DNA of 64,000 bases. Source: Temnothorax longispinosus. Its lineage: Eukaryota; Arthropoda; Insecta; Hymenoptera; Formicidae. Of this stretch, positions 25,583 to 37,634 are shown piece by piece (the first letter of the stretch is position 1; each line of letters starts with the position of its first letter). Under the pieces are notes generated by a model. It saw nothing but the letters and a program-made list of their open reading frames with translations. It was not told the DNA's origin and ran no database searches. Made by a program: the position numbers and the translations under genes. The DNA is taken from positions 3,534,001 through 3,598,000 of the forward strand of contig NC_092362.1 in assembly GCF_030848805.1 (NCBI RefSeq), given 5' to 3'.

Positions 25583-28500
25583 ATTTACAAGTTGATAAGC
25601 ATTATCTCCGTGTTTGAAATCCACCGTTCACGTAGAATAGATAAAGTGGTGTCGTCCTCTTGCGCTAATGATCGTGGATGTGCCAGCGGAAAGTCCAGTT
25701 CGCGATCTCTATTCAACGGCAACGGCACCGTCTGATCCAGGCGGACCGGCTAAACATCCACGAGGACTCGTTATGGTCTCGTACCTAAGTTGGCAATTAT
25801 TCCACCCCAAGGGGATCCGCGGTATTTCTCGTGCCGAATTCAACAAATACACGATCTCGCGTAACGAATAAACGGAGGATTATAGTTAATGACGATCCAT
25901 GGTATTGTACGCCAATGATGAAGGGCCGCGTAATCGGCTTTCAGTCTCGTGTCCATGTACGCCGCTATGGCAACGGCTCTCACGTGCCTCCTTGACCCCA
26001 TGGGAGATCTCAAATATCACCCAATATTAAAACCCGCCGCTCCCAGCTCATTATTTATATTTCATCAAAGATAAATTGTCATGTTGTTTAGAGATCCACG
26101 GACGAATAATGATAATAATTTTATGTACGACGGAAACTGGATACTAATTAGCAACTGGACACGCAATTTTAGGTCCTATTTATATACAACTTGAAAAATA
26201 ACATATCTTTCGTTATTAATATAATAACGTAAATTATTTTTATTATTCATGCTTATTGTACTGGTTCTTCTATATTTTAATTATAATTGTAACAATATTG
26301 TTAATATTAGGAACATTAAAATGGTAAATGTAGTCTCCGGTTGTCAATTAAATGTAGAAATAGGATATGTAAAAAGCAAGGCGAAAGACTTGGCTAGTTC
26401 GAAGGGCTTGATGTAGCAACGGACGTAAAAACGGGGCTGCTTTGAATGGCGGGCACTTACTTAGGCAAATGCCTGCTATTCGGATTAAGTATTTGTTCTA
26501 AAAGCTAGAGGGGGGGGGGCGTTGGAGAGAAGGACGATGGCGTGGGGATGAACCGTAAGGGTGGCGACCGGGAGGATAGCGGCGGAAAACAATGGGAAGC
26601 AAAGAGGGCTGTAAAATCTCTCTACCTCAGTGTACGGCGAAAACCGGAAAATTTAGTGAAATTTACTTCTTACCCGCGCATCAAACAGAAACATTGGATT
26701 TCCGGGGAATGTTGGTACGATATAGAAATTCATGGTTTACTGCCCACCACTTTATTCGATAATACAAGAACGATATGCTTCAAATCTGTTATATCGCGCA
26801 TTACGTGTTATTCATATAAGTGTTATTCACGCAGATTCGGGAGCTTTAGGATATACATTACGACCGCAGTGTTATCGAGCGCCGTTTCGACATTTTGCTA
26901 CAATTAATGGCCGACGCATCACGAAATTATCAATTAAAAGTAATGCGATCCGAAAATCGATTGTAGTATAAAACAAGTCATGAAAGAAGCAAATATAAAA
27001 GTTTTCGGTTTTCGGCGAAAATATATCCCGAGGAGAAAATCGAATTTTAAACACATTCTCGCAAGCCTATCGCATTTCTTTTTCATCGTCTCGCAACTTT
27101 CGCGGCTACGAGGGATACGGGAAAAGCGAGATTCAAGATAAAACACGTTCGTAGTCGAATCGTAATCGAACTAACGTTACTGCGCCGCCCGTTTCTAAAA
27201 TGACCGCCGGCTTTCAACAAGATTAAGAATAGCCGATACCGTGCGTTTCAGGAATGAAACTCTTGCCGCTCATTTTCGCACGCGGCGCATTGCATGCGAG
27301 TTATGACTTTAGGTTTTATCGACTGTCAAGAACTCACAGTATTGCGTTGTAAAGCGAGGGGTCTAGGACATCATGAATCCAAATTGAAACGTATCCCGTG
27401 GCCGTTCGCGAATTCATCGTCCACGCCACGACGTTACGCGGTGGAAGTAAAAAGGGAAGAGACAGAGGTAATCCCGGCAATAGGAAACACGGCAAGGCTA
27501 CAACACTTGAATCAAAAAGCAGCGTCCTCGAATACGGGTTTATGAAAAAAACACGAGGACGGTCCACACACATATATTCTTTATGCGTTTGGCTTTTTAT
27601 TAGATTTTTTTAAAAAGCGAAATCCGTTATTTATGTGTGTGCTCATTTCAAGTCCCCTCTGCTAAAACGCACGACGCAAATATCACCAAATGTTTCATAT
27701 CGCAACGTTCGCATAGTTCGAATAGCCTCGCTCGTGACGGAATGTTCATACGAATTAATTATCTCGATCTTGTTCGATTAAGAGGGGGAGAGGGGATATC
27801 TTGCGGTACGTCGCTCGCATGGACTTCGGGATTGACCGAAAGTCACGTGCTCGAACGCACGCGAACGAAATCGAATCGCGGATTCTGAAAGACGACGCTT
27901 CTAAAATTGTTCCCGAGAAAGAGTAGAGTTTAATCAATATCCCGGGATGTTCGCGCCCGTGCGTTTCTCGAATCGACAGGGCCTTCTCCGTTTTCGCGTG
28001 CGGCTCTTTGGTCGAGTGGTCGACGACTGTCGAAGTAAATACGCCGTCGAAGAAAGCGGAGAACAAACTCTTGCCTGAGTTTCGAAACATCGCCGATTCT
28101 CGAGCCACGCTCCGGCTATCACATTGCCAATGAGAATCGTCGTTGGACAGATTCCTTCGCCGTTTAGCGAAGTCGTTAAATTGGAAATCGGAATCGCGCG
28201 CTGTGTTACACGATTCGTAAAGGCTTTCTACGAATGGCACCCGCTTTTTTTCATGGCTACTGTTCCACGAAGCTAAAACGCGTTCAAGTACAAAAGGATT
28301 ATCTTTACCAAAGCGCAGATTGATTTACTCCCTCGCGTTTTATATCGTGGATCTTTATGTTTACAATGTTTGTTCAACGTTTGTTAAACGCGAACGTTCT
28401 TACAGGAACGTTTAATTATATAATTAAATAAGCAAGAACAGCCTGTAATCATTAGTTTTGTAAGTATCAAATTCTTAATTACCTACAGCTTCAGGGTTTT

Positions 28501-28955
28501 CGCGAACTTTTATCTATGTATGTCGAATCTATATCGATTCCTCGAACATAACTCAAAAGTGGCTTTTATCGCTGAAAGATGAAACGCGAGCATACCGAGC
28601 GAAGGAATTTGTAAGCACTTTATGAGACTTCGATGCTCCCTCACTGCTGTTCTCTCCTGTCTGTCTCTCTCAATCTTTCTCTCCTTGCTCTCCTTGCCCT
28701 TAATCTAAAAGCGCTGACAAACCGCGAAACTTTCCCTACTGTGAACAAACACGCGAATAAATCGACGCGAGGCGCCCTCGGATTCTCCGGTTTATATTCA
28801 AAGTTTCACGAAGGATACCTATCGTTGTTCGCCTTCTTTGCCCCTTTTTTATTTCTAATGCCGCGCGCGACTTCGGGCATGGATGTGCACGAACATACTC
28901 GCCGTTGTTGGTTGCAAGAAAAAAGATCGTTACGATTTATAACATTACTAGGACG
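25583..28955. other. Non-coding DNA, no gene seen
   Basis: CpG-rich and AT-rich blocks alternate. A G10 run is near 26510. Frames of up to 161 codons (27755-28240 -) have no recognisable domain. Confidence 0.4.
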
Positions 28956-28989
28956 GGGAGTAAGGGAGGAAGGGAGTAAGGGAGGAAGG
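28956..28989 (+). repeat. 16-bp tandem duplication
   Basis: GGGAGTAAGGGAGGAA occurs twice in exact head-to-tail copy, followed by GG. It is G/A-biased and probably a slippage product. Confidence 0.85.
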
Positions 28990-29602
28990 CGCGGGAAAGG
29001 AAACGCACCAAAGCGAGAGAGGCGGGACGATTGATGACCGATGAAAAATTGACACCTCGACGGACAACGATTTACGACCGGACATTATACACCGTCAGTG
29101 CGATCAATCGAATTTAATAGTCGGAATAGGATAGCAGAAATGGCTCATTACAGGCGTAAAACACGAGTTTATTTACTCCCGATGATCTTTATTATCTCCA
29201 ATCCAATTGCATGATCAATCGAATTTAGCGCGAAGCGCGATTTTCTGCAATCATCGCGAATTAATCGAAATCGACTATATTTTGAGTGAGAGAAAAAGAG
29301 ATTGAAAATCACGGCGTCCGTTGCCGCAATTCCGGAAGGGAGAACGGCGGCGAAAGGGGCAGACCTCATTTTCGTGCATGGGTCTACACATGTTATCGCG
29401 CGACAACGTATCCGTACGTACGCACTGAAGGGCCACGTCGCCGCGGGAATTGCCATGGTAATTAAATTATCAACGGTCGTGGCCTGTGGTCGGAAATAAT
29501 TCGGCTCGGCAGCTTTCTGCTGCAATTCGCATATAGTTTCCGCGGATGTGTCGATGCCGAAACCTCTCCGGCTGTTCCATCTCTACCTCGTGCAACGGGA
29601 GC

Positions 29603-29622
29603 GGGGAGGGAGGGAGGGAGGG
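29603..29622 (+). repeat. (GGGA)n repeat with quadruplex potential
   Basis: Five G runs (4, 3, 3, 3, 3) are each separated by a single A, giving a textbook quadruplex-forming pattern on the + strand. It lies 230 bases upstream of the candidate exon at 29853. Confidence 0.85.
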
Positions 29623-29852
29623 AGAGAGGGATTACGCGCAAGGGAAAGGGGAACAGCGGTGGCGCGTGATGCGGTCTAACCCTCCGCGCCTGGTTAGGAC
29701 ATATAATAATACGGTCAATTTTGGATTGAGTTTAACCGGACGATTCCTCATACTCTTCTCCCCCTTCTCCCACCGTCTCTGCCCCGCGACCTCATCGACA
29801 GCACTTCGACCTCCACTCGACCTTTTCCCTCCCCCACTAGCCCTTTCCGCAG

Positions 29853-29989
29853 TCGCAATGCTACATCATCTACAGGACTGGTTACCAGTTTTGCGAGCCT
29901 CGCTTAACCGCCAACAATTTGAGGCTCTGAATAATTCCTGGCGCTCCAATCTAACTACGAACAAATTAGACCGAATTATCCGAGATTTG
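29853..29989 (+). CDS. Candidate internal coding exon, unknown protein
   Basis: I do not recognise this protein. The exon is preceded by a C/T-rich tract ending ...CCCTTTCCGCAG and ends at ...GATTTG before a GTACGT donor. It gives two bases plus 45 open codons, starting Ala-Met-Leu-His-His and including LQDWLPVLRASL, RQQFEAL and KLDRIIRDL. The pattern of Leu, Val and Ile among charged residues looks like amphipathic helices, unlike the low-complexity frames elsewhere in the window. It ends in phase 0, and the acceptor at 30449-30450 opens in phase 0. No signal peptide or catalytic motif is visible. The preceding exon would have to end one base into a codon, and I could not find it. Alternatively the frame simply starts at the Met at 29858. 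The splice sites and open frame are seen; that it is a gene is inference. Confidence 0.4.
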
Positions 29990-30450
29990 GTACGTGCTTT
30001 CAAACCGCCCCTGCCACCCTCTCGCATCCCCCGTTCCCTTTCGCTACATCAGTGCTAATCCACCCTCGTGCCACCTGCCTTCAAATTTCTACCTGCGGTA
30101 TCGTTTCCAACGTACCGCGGCCCACCCACGCGCACGCGCCCGTATTACGTATATTCGACAAACAGCCTAAACGATGTTAATTTAATCATATGCGCGCGAC
30201 TTTGACTCGGGCTAGACCCGCTCGCTCGTATTACTCTCACAAAATACGCCAAAGCGATGTCGTCCGCTCGAACTGATTTAACAATTTCGGAGAGAAATCT
30301 GTCTTTGTCGTAAAGTTCTTTATAATAGCTTTTAAAAACGTATTATTTATTTCGTGCGCCTAATAAGCGAAGAGATATCGCCGTGCTTGATACAAACAAA
30401 AACGATTTAGTAAATTGGAAGAACGAAAGTAAGTTATTTTTTTCTGCCAG
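29990..30450 (+). other. Candidate intron
   Basis: It begins GTACGT and ends with a T-rich tract and CAG. Multiple stops occur in all frames after the first ~70 bases, and the sequence turns AT-rich from about 30290. It exists only if the two flanking exons are real. Confidence 0.33.
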
Positions 30451-30498
30451 CATATTAGATTCGAGTTAAAGGATGAATATCTCGCAAGTTTCAAATAA
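30451..30498 (+). CDS. Candidate terminal exon joined to 29853-29989
   Basis: The tract ...TTATTTTTTTCTGCCAG is one of the best acceptor look-alikes in the window. It is followed by 15 codons (starting His-Ile-Arg-Phe-Glu, ending Ala-Ser-Phe-Lys) and TAA. The reading frame matches phase 0 left by the donor at 29990, so the joined product would end with the helix-like segment followed by this charged tail. An AATAAA overlaps the stop (30494-30499) and another lies at 30522-30527. The implied intron is 461 bases. No family is recognised. A 16-codon opening is short, so the case rests on the splice signals, phase agreement and polyadenylation signals together. Confidence 0.33.
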   Translation, partial: HIRFELKDEYLASFK

Positions 30499-30521
30499 AA
30501 ATCACTTAATTTAATTTTATA

Positions 30522-30527
30522 AATAAA
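30522..30527 (+). promoter_or_regulatory. AATAAA polyadenylation signal
   Basis: AATAAA lies 24 bases after the TAA of the candidate terminal exon, in AT-rich sequence, at a usual distance for an animal 3' end. AATAAA is frequent in AT-rich DNA, so it is only supporting evidence. Confidence 0.3.
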
Positions 30528-33167
30528 ATTACGCGTGGAACGTTATTAATACGATATCTTCGTCTTCAGATTGAAATAAGTCTGCAAAATCCTATCGATT
30601 TTATATTAATATTCTCCTTTGGGTCGAATTGTTGCTGGAAAGTTTGTAGCTCCTGATTTTGGGAATGTAATTTTGCTGCGAACTGGAAAGACTATCTCGA
30701 AACTTAGCCATCGCCCTCGCCTTTCTATTCGCACGCTGTTTCGGCCGGCCGCCGTGAAGCTGATGTCGTGGGTGGATGGCGGAGGCGGGTCGGACGAGGG
30801 TGTGGGCAAGTCGTCGGTGATGAATGCCGGTAAACTTCGCACGAAAAGTCGTTTATAAAGCAGTGCTACGCCACGCCACGGATGCTCGCACTTCATAACT
30901 TCCGCCCCATACCCCGGGCGCAACGCCCCGACTAACTTAGTAAAGACTTTCTTGAGATTCGGGTGGCGCGATCCATACACGAGCGCGATACTTGGGAGAC
31001 TTCTTCTGGAAGCACCCAATTTTTCGATCCAGCACAGACTTAATTTTCAATGGCGTCCCGCTTTCTCATTTCCGCTGTTTCTCCTTCGTGCCGCGAGCTT
31101 AATACAAATTTTACGCAAAATCAACTTTCACTTTCACTTTCGTAAAATTGCAGCGAGTGATCAAGTAAATTGTGTGGCGATGCTAAAGAGAATTACGTCA
31201 GATGTAAAATGTATTAAAAGAAGAAAAAAAGAAAAAAGAAAAATGCCCGAGCAAGGCCTCAACAGCAGATTCTGAACGATCGACGTAACTCGCTTGTAAA
31301 ATTCCGCGCATCGAGTTTTCTAAAGTCGGGAATCTTTCGGGGGAACCGTATGTGTATCGGGAGTATTGGTTAAAAGATGGCTGCAGGTTGCATACAGCTA
31401 CACACGTCCCATCCATCGTTCCGTGAAATTTAACCAGACACGAAATACGTTCCCTCCACGTCGGCCGTCCGTCCTCCCTGCATCGGCGTGCTCTCCTCCG
31501 AAGACGCACGGCGCTGTAGCGCGGCCTCTTGGTGTTTCTTCCTATCCTCTCTTCGCCATCCACCATCGGGTATAAGTTTCAACGGAGGTCGAGGTCGGCA
31601 ATACATCATCCTCTCGAGGAGACATAGATTCACGGTGTATGCATAATATTTGCCGAGCCGGCGGGAAAATTAGAAGTAGCGTAAGCCGCTTTTCTTATCA
31701 GCTCCGTACTTTACGAGTGGAGGTCGCCGGAGATGAAATGTTTGGGGGATGGAGGGGAGAGAGAGCGGGAAGCGTACCAGTGGGATAGCGGATCGACCGC
31801 TCCGATTTTCTTCAAATCGCCGAAAGCCGAGCGCTTCAAGAATATCACGTCACTTTTCCAACAATGTCATTTTGGTAATTAATCACGGACTGACTTTCAA
31901 CACACGCGCGCGACGTGACAAGGGACAGGATGACAAGGTAACTCTAATCGAGCGTGTTTTGCGCGCCGCGATAAATCTCGTTACATCGCGCCCTCCCGTT
32001 CCACCGATAATTTTAGAGTATATTTTGGTGTGTAATAAATTATTCTCTCCCGCGCAAACGTGATCGCGACTTAAGACCGGAGTGAGAGAGTTGGGTATAC
32101 CATTTCAATGTTTCCGGCAATAGCGCAGTTATAGAGACCACGGCGCGGCGGCATTATATGGTATTAACGTCCGAGCGAAGTACGCGGCTACGAATTGAAT
32201 AATCGAATAACAATAAATTTGCATTTGCGTTGTTGTGGTCGGCGCTGACGCCGCAATGGATGTAGGCAGTTGCCATCGTACGCAGATATCCGACGAGCGG
32301 CAGGGACCCCGCCCTTCGGCCACATCATTTCATAATCAGGGCGCAAACCGGCTCCACGCGGCTCTATTTTCCGCTACAGCCGACTGACGGATGTAATCTG
32401 TGTCCGTGGGCGTATTTTGCAAATTCAATCGCACGTTTCCAACTGTTTATAATATATAAACCGATGTAATCTGCTAACTATAAAGCACCGATACGATTTG
32501 TATGGGACATGGGCGTCTGTAAATTGTGTGCGAGCCATTTGTACGTTTATCAAATGGAGTGCAGTTACTAATGGCCGCCGATAGTTTAATCGGAGAATGC
32601 GGTTTACGATAGGATTATTTTGCTTGAATCCGCAGCGGATGGATTCGTTGCGAGCGACAGCTATATTCCGCGTCTGGAGGGAAAATTTAGGAAAGGGACT
32701 CTTTTGTGAAGAATTGACATCTAATTTCCGTAAATCTTGGAAATCCTTCTTAAGAGAAGAGGGCGGACTCGGATAGTTTCGCGTTGATGGAAAAGTAAGA
32801 TATAGCGGAGTTACAATTTATATATATATACTCGATAATCAATATCTGTCTTTCCCCCTCGGATGATACGGACAGTTCGACATGCGTTTCGGTAAATTAA
32901 AAAGGATTACGCGTGCAACAAACGCGCGTTTCATCTTTTTCCGAGATATTGCGAGGAAAAGTAGACGGAGTAATCTGTAAGATGATATTTCCGCGTATAC
33001 ACAATGCGGCGTACAAGGTAAATGACGTTGTGTGTGAGCACAACGCGCAGTAGCGTGAACACTCTCGCGGCTTAATTACGCTCGCGTTGGTCGGTAAGCG
33101 ACCTGCAGACAATAAATACCAAGTGGCAGTCGCGTCTTGCGCGCTGTAAATTCAAGCGAGGGGAGGA
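30528..33167. other. Non-coding DNA, no gene seen
   Basis: A G-rich stretch lies at 30765-30810. The 137-codon - frame (30606-31019) and the 122-codon - frame (31198-31566) carry no recognisable domain. 32340-32650 is a mixed-composition block closed in all frames. Confidence 0.4.
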
Positions 33168-33195
33168 CCACCACCACCGCAGCCGCCGCCGCCGT
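33168..33195 (+). repeat. (CCA)n/(GCC)n trinucleotide repeats
   Basis: Short adjoining runs of CCA then GCC. On the - strand they read as Gly/Val or Ala/Arg runs, which explains the odd composition of the frames here. Confidence 0.7.
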
Positions 33196-33335
33196 GCTGT
33201 CGCGTCGTTTTCGCGATACAGCATAACACACAATATCATTTTCCCGGCATAGTCGGCGACCCTCATTTCTCTCGCGGGCTAGCAGTCCAATTTCACACCG
33301 TTGTAAATACGCTTCTCTTATTTTTGACATCGTCT

Positions 33336-33621
33336 TCAATTCTTCTTACTTTGTCGTCCCGGCCAAGCGAATTCCTCCGCCGCTGCGCTGCCTCGCGGTC
33401 TCGAGTCGGAGCGGAGCGGGTGGATGGCTTCATTTATAATCATTTCCCGGGGCTGTATCTCTCCCTCTTCTTGCGCACCTCCTTCCTGCTCCCCCTCCTC
33501 CCCCTGTCCTGCTTTCCTTTCTCCATTCGGAGGCTGAGTTGCTTGGGCGTCTATCAGGATCTTCTGTAGCCGTCTTCTTCGGTATTCATTAGACACCATC
33601 CCTCTTCGACGTTTGTGATAC
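33336..33621 (-). CDS. Candidate coding exon, unknown basic/acidic protein
   Basis: On the - strand an acceptor ...TGTTTGTTTTAG precedes one base plus 94 open codons and TGA. The start reads YHKRRRGMVSNEY, then RRRRLQKILIDAQ, then a Glu/Gly/Gln-rich middle and a C-terminal stretch ending SKKN. An in-frame Met at residue 8 gives an 87-codon frame if this is not a spliced exon. A GTAAGA donor at about 33349 offers an alternative internal exon ending at 33350. The charged pattern would suit a cytoplasmic tail or nuclear protein, but I recognise no family. The middle part coincides with a G/A-biased strand, which can produce such residues by chance. No polyadenylation signal lies close downstream. 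Confidence 0.3.
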
Positions 33622-34218
33622 CTAAAACAAACACTTGGTCACTGTGCTAGAATATGTGAATCCGCGATGCATTATTTTACATGATCTTAGTTCGATGCTT
33701 TGCAGAGGATGATAACTGACATTTTCACAGCTACAATCACGATTTTAATTTATTTCATTGTTAATCTATATATATCCGAGTATAACCATCTGCACATACA
33801 TCGATTAAATACTGCATTGTACAAAATACTGAAACATCGTTTTACTATAAGCAATCACCGTAAGATGAAAGTCAGGGAAGACGCATGAAATATATAAATC
33901 ATAATTTTATTTCAATCCAAATTGAATTATGAGAAAAAAGAAAATATGCTTTGCCATGCACGTACTCAAATAAGCAACATTAAAACGCTTAAGAAGAAAA
34001 AAATAGCTATAATGCAATAGTATTAGCAAGGAAACATCAATCACACAGCTGTCGGCCGCTTTTGATCGCACGAAGCAATCTTTTAAATAGTACATTCAAT
34101 GGTTATTATCGCTTTCGTGCAATTCTGCTTGATGCAGCACAATGAGTCGTGGATCGCAATTCGCTCACAATTTCAGCGAGACATGACATTAATCCAATGA
34201 GGAACTATGAAAAATAGA
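33622..34218. other. AT-rich non-coding DNA
   Basis: AT-rich sequence with stops in all frames apart from short chance frames. No element is recognised. Confidence 0.5.
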
Positions 34219-34260
34219 AGGAGAGAGAGAGAGAGAGGGGGGGAAGAGAGGGAGAGAGAA
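34219..34260 (+). repeat. (GA)n and G-run tract
   Basis: GA repeats, a 7-base G run and further AG-rich sequence lie between AT-rich blocks. Confidence 0.85.
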
Positions 34261-34707
34261 GGAGGAATCTCGTCCTGCCAATTGAATGTGGAACTGCTCA
34301 TTGAAATCGTTGCCCGAGGCGAGCGGGTTAATCACTGCGCCGTGACAAGCGAAACGTAATATCGCGAATCAAATTCATAAGAAAGTAGGTCACCTTCTAT
34401 CACGACCAAACCCCCGCTTCCTTCGCGCCCTTTTCACTTCAGATCTGTCCCATCGTCTCTTCCTTTTCCCCGCCGTCTACTTTTTATGCGCGACAAGAGG
34501 CGGATTATTCATCTCAGAATCTTTCTACGAATGCGGAACATAACGATCGATCTGTGAAATTATCTCATAAACTGCGAGACATTAATACCTTTATGTCGAT
34601 GTTAAAAAAAGTGTCTATTTTTAATCCATCTAGACTGTTAAAAATTTGTAACGTCATGAGTAAAATAATGTAATTTTATTATTGATGAAATATATACTTA
34701 CATATAA

Positions 34708-34892
34708 CAGAAAGTATATGTTTGTTCCGTCAATAATTGATTAACGAGAAAAACTCTATTTTATAATCGACAACGATTGGCTATCAGTGTCGTGACAATT
34801 CGACCATTGGTTTTGGTCGGATTAATTGTCAAGACGTTTCGACTATGGGTTTTGGTCATTATAAATTGATGTAATTTGAAGCTTACATATAA
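34708..34892 (+). repeat. Left arm of a ~185-bp inverted repeat
   Basis: This segment is the reverse complement, with small gaps and about 80-85% identity by eye, of 37487-37672. Anchors shared in order are CAGAAAGTATATG, CAATAATT, AACGAGAAA, CTCTATTTT, TCGACAAC, TTGGCTA, then the exact GTCGTGACAATTCGACCATT and onward GGTTTTGGTC, GATTAAT and GTCAAGAC. Within it GACCATTGGTTTTGGTC is followed ~30 bases later by a diverged copy, GACTATGGGTTTTGGTC. Outside the CAGAAAG end the similarity stops. Confidence 0.8.
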
Positions 34893-35027
34893 GAAACAGA
34901 ATGATAAATTTCTTTTGCCAGTGAATAGAATAACAATTGTAATTTAAATCGACCGTAACTGGCAATATATAACGTCTTTACCGATATGAACATTGAAAAA
35001 ATCTTACATATAAGCATCGTAATTTAA

Positions 35028-35069
<42 letters not shown>

Positions 35070-35087
35070 GTATATATACATATATAC
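35028..35087 (+). repeat. (TA)n microsatellite
   Basis: About 35 uninterrupted bases of TA repeats followed by TATG/TACA variants. Confidence 0.9.
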
Positions 35088-36542
35088 GGAATTTTATTAT
35101 TTCATTAATATCGTAACAGTATGTTTATTAATAATAGTGTGGGATAATTAAATAGATTCAATAGATTCAACCAGATAGATTAAAAATAATTGATAAATTA
35201 TCCGTATGAACAATTTACCGTCACGCGATGTATTCGCTCACAATCAATACGATATTAGCTGATGTAATTATCCTCTCGTAAACAACATTAATTTGACTTT
35301 AGTTTATTCCTAACCTATCCATTAAATTCAATTAAAACAACCTGCATTGACACGTGACTTAGAGATTTCCCCGTATCACTTTGAGCTTTCAGTGAACCGT
35401 CTTTGGAATTTTAGATCGATGTCGTGAGAAACCCCGGCATTCACTTGGTGTGTCAGAACACGACACCGTAGCTCCTATTATATACCGTTGGGCGAACACG
35501 AGGCGTCGAGGCTTTGCCCAAAGGCGTGATTGGTAATTGATTTTCAAGCTTCAGCACCGTGCTCACTCGCCTCTTGTCCGCCCGCACGCTTTCTCCGCCT
35601 TTCTCTTATCTAACTATCATCAAAATCTAGTGACTTGGTGTGACAAAAAGCACACAAACTTTCAAGATAATACAGAAATAATACACGCAAGAGATGCAGC
35701 ATTCTTTGATGACGTAGTAGCCAAGAGAACTTTAAGAAGATCGTTTAAAAACAATTGCTTTCATCGAAATATACTTATACTGATCTGAAAATCTGAATTT
35801 ATTAATTTATACGTAATATGAACGATTGGCAATCATCGTACGCATTAACGTACAATAAAGTACATATTAAGTGACGTTTATCTCGACCAATGGTCTCCGA
35901 CTGTAACAGTGGATAATGCCGCGGTATCTACGGATGGCATTCATATGCCAAGAGCAAACGTAGTTCTGCTGGCGCTTGGTAACACTGCGGTATGCAGTTG
36001 ATTATGGAGGCTATATGAAGGAGCTTGACGTGGCCTAGCATCTTGAGTACCCCATCCATGCTCGGGACAGTACCACCTCTTAGTCTCGAAACCGTGCGCA
36101 GCATTATATACGGCACGGTACAGTTAATTCGCATGGCGGTTCTCAGGGGATGTCGAAGATTCATCACGAGACGCTCAATATCGCCTAGCCGGCCCGACCG
36201 AGAGATTCAAGCATTCTCCGTTGTTTCCCCGCGCTATTTTCAGCGTTCTATCATTTTTTTTTGTTCATCGACATGTAGTATGCAACTTGTTTTCCGTTTA
36301 CACATGCATGCATTCGACAAAGATAAATATTCTCTTTCAACTTCTAAGAGCAATTAGAAAAACATTTTCAATGTGTAATAAAATAAAAATCTTGTTTAAA
36401 AGCATCAATATATATAGAAACATTGAAACGATATTACAGTACTTCAAAACTACATAAGTCTCTCTGTCGTTGCCGTAGCAACGATACTGGAGCTTTATGC
36501 AGCTTCACAAAAGATTTTTCACGCTGTATCCGGCGCGTCACT

Positions 36543-36569
36543 GAGAGACGTGATATTCCCACGTCTCTC
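36543..36569 (+). other. 10-bp perfect stem, 7-nt loop
   Basis: GAGAGACGTG (36543-36552) pairs with CACGTCTCTC (36560-36569). It is GC-richer than its surroundings and lies inside the inverted-repeat region. Confidence 0.4.
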
Positions 36570-37382
36570 GATAGCCCGCTATCCTTTCTGCTTTTGCATC
36601 GTTCCAAGTTTACACAGCCATCTAAACTGATCCGCCTGTGGTCCCGGTGGATCGCCCGGCTAATTCGAAAGTAAGGCGAGGATCAACGAGGTCCTCGGTC
36701 GGATGCTAGGAGGACGGAAACCTACGCAAGGAGCGCGACTGATACGAGATTTATCGGATAAATCGGATTTAAGTGCGATGCTATATCCGCCCACAGACAG
36801 ATTCAACGAAATCGCAAACTATGGTGCGAGTAACAAGCCGACATGAAAGACGGACTACCGCCGAGAGAGCCGGTCTCTTCGCGCTTCAGAAGGCTTAAAA
36901 TGAAACGCCGATGTGCTACCAGACTAATTACGCTAATTGGCATAATACCTTCAATGGGTTTCCAGGTAGCAAAGTGCCGACGGTCCGATATCGGAATATA
37001 ACCGGATGTCAGGAGAAATGGAAAATGGCAAATGGCAAATGGAAAAAAATAATTATGCGATCCCTGCCTACTTGCGTAGGTGGATAGAACGAAATTTAGA
37101 GAAACCGGGTTAAGCTCCTTGAGCGATTGGAATAAAGGTCCGGGCACATAGAAAAACTTAAGCAGTAAGCAAATCAGCCAATCACAGTCAAGAACTTAAG
37201 ACATAATGTAAGCGGTAGCAAATCAGTACCGTAAATGCGATGCGAGCCGAGTATTATCGTCCTTTGACTAGCACGCGTGTGCACGATGAATTTCATATAT
37301 ACATATATATTTCTCTCTCTATTTAGACTCGTGCAATTTTACTTTAAGAATATCGTACCTCACAAAATAATGTTTCTATTTC

Positions 37383-37634
37383 ATAAACGAGAAAGACTCT
37401 ATTTTTATATTCGACAACGTTTGGCTAATGTCGTTTCTAAATCTCGTCAATAAATTTAATAATTTAATGTAATAAAAATGAGATGCTTATATATAAGTAT
37501 CAAATATTAAATCAATTTAGAAACGATCATGGTCGAAAAAGTCTTGACGATTAATCTGACCAAAACCAATGGTCGAATTGTCACGACATTAGCCAAATGT
37601 TGTCGAATATAAAAATAGAGTCTTTCTCGTTTAT
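37383..37634. mobile_element. 252-bp foldback (MITE-like) element with 52-bp terminal inverted repeats
   Basis: Positions 37383-37434 and 37583-37634 are reverse complements over 52 bases with one mismatch. Each arm runs from ATAAACGAGAAAGACTC through TTCGACAAC to TTTGGCTAATGTCGT. The 148-bp interior has no open frame. The same arm sequence, more diverged, is in 34743-34795. Short size, no coding capacity and near-identical terminal repeats are what define miniature inverted-repeat elements. The near identity of the arms suggests recent formation or gene conversion. A 12-bp direct repeat, CTATTTCATAAA, lies at 37376-37387 and 37669-37680, but it overlaps the left arm and is not a clean target-site duplication. 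Confidence 0.6.

Larger units (their letters stand above)
34893..37370. other. Interior of the inverted-repeat region
   Basis: No gene is supported. A 79-codon - frame (35928-36167) and a 114-codon - frame (36803-37147) look somewhat protein-like, but neither matches a transposase or reverse transcriptase I know. A short (AAATGGC)3 run followed by A7 lies at 37021-37050 and resembles a retrotransposon tail. Two related ~17-base direct repeats occur at 37160-37177 and 37210-37226. Confidence 0.35.
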
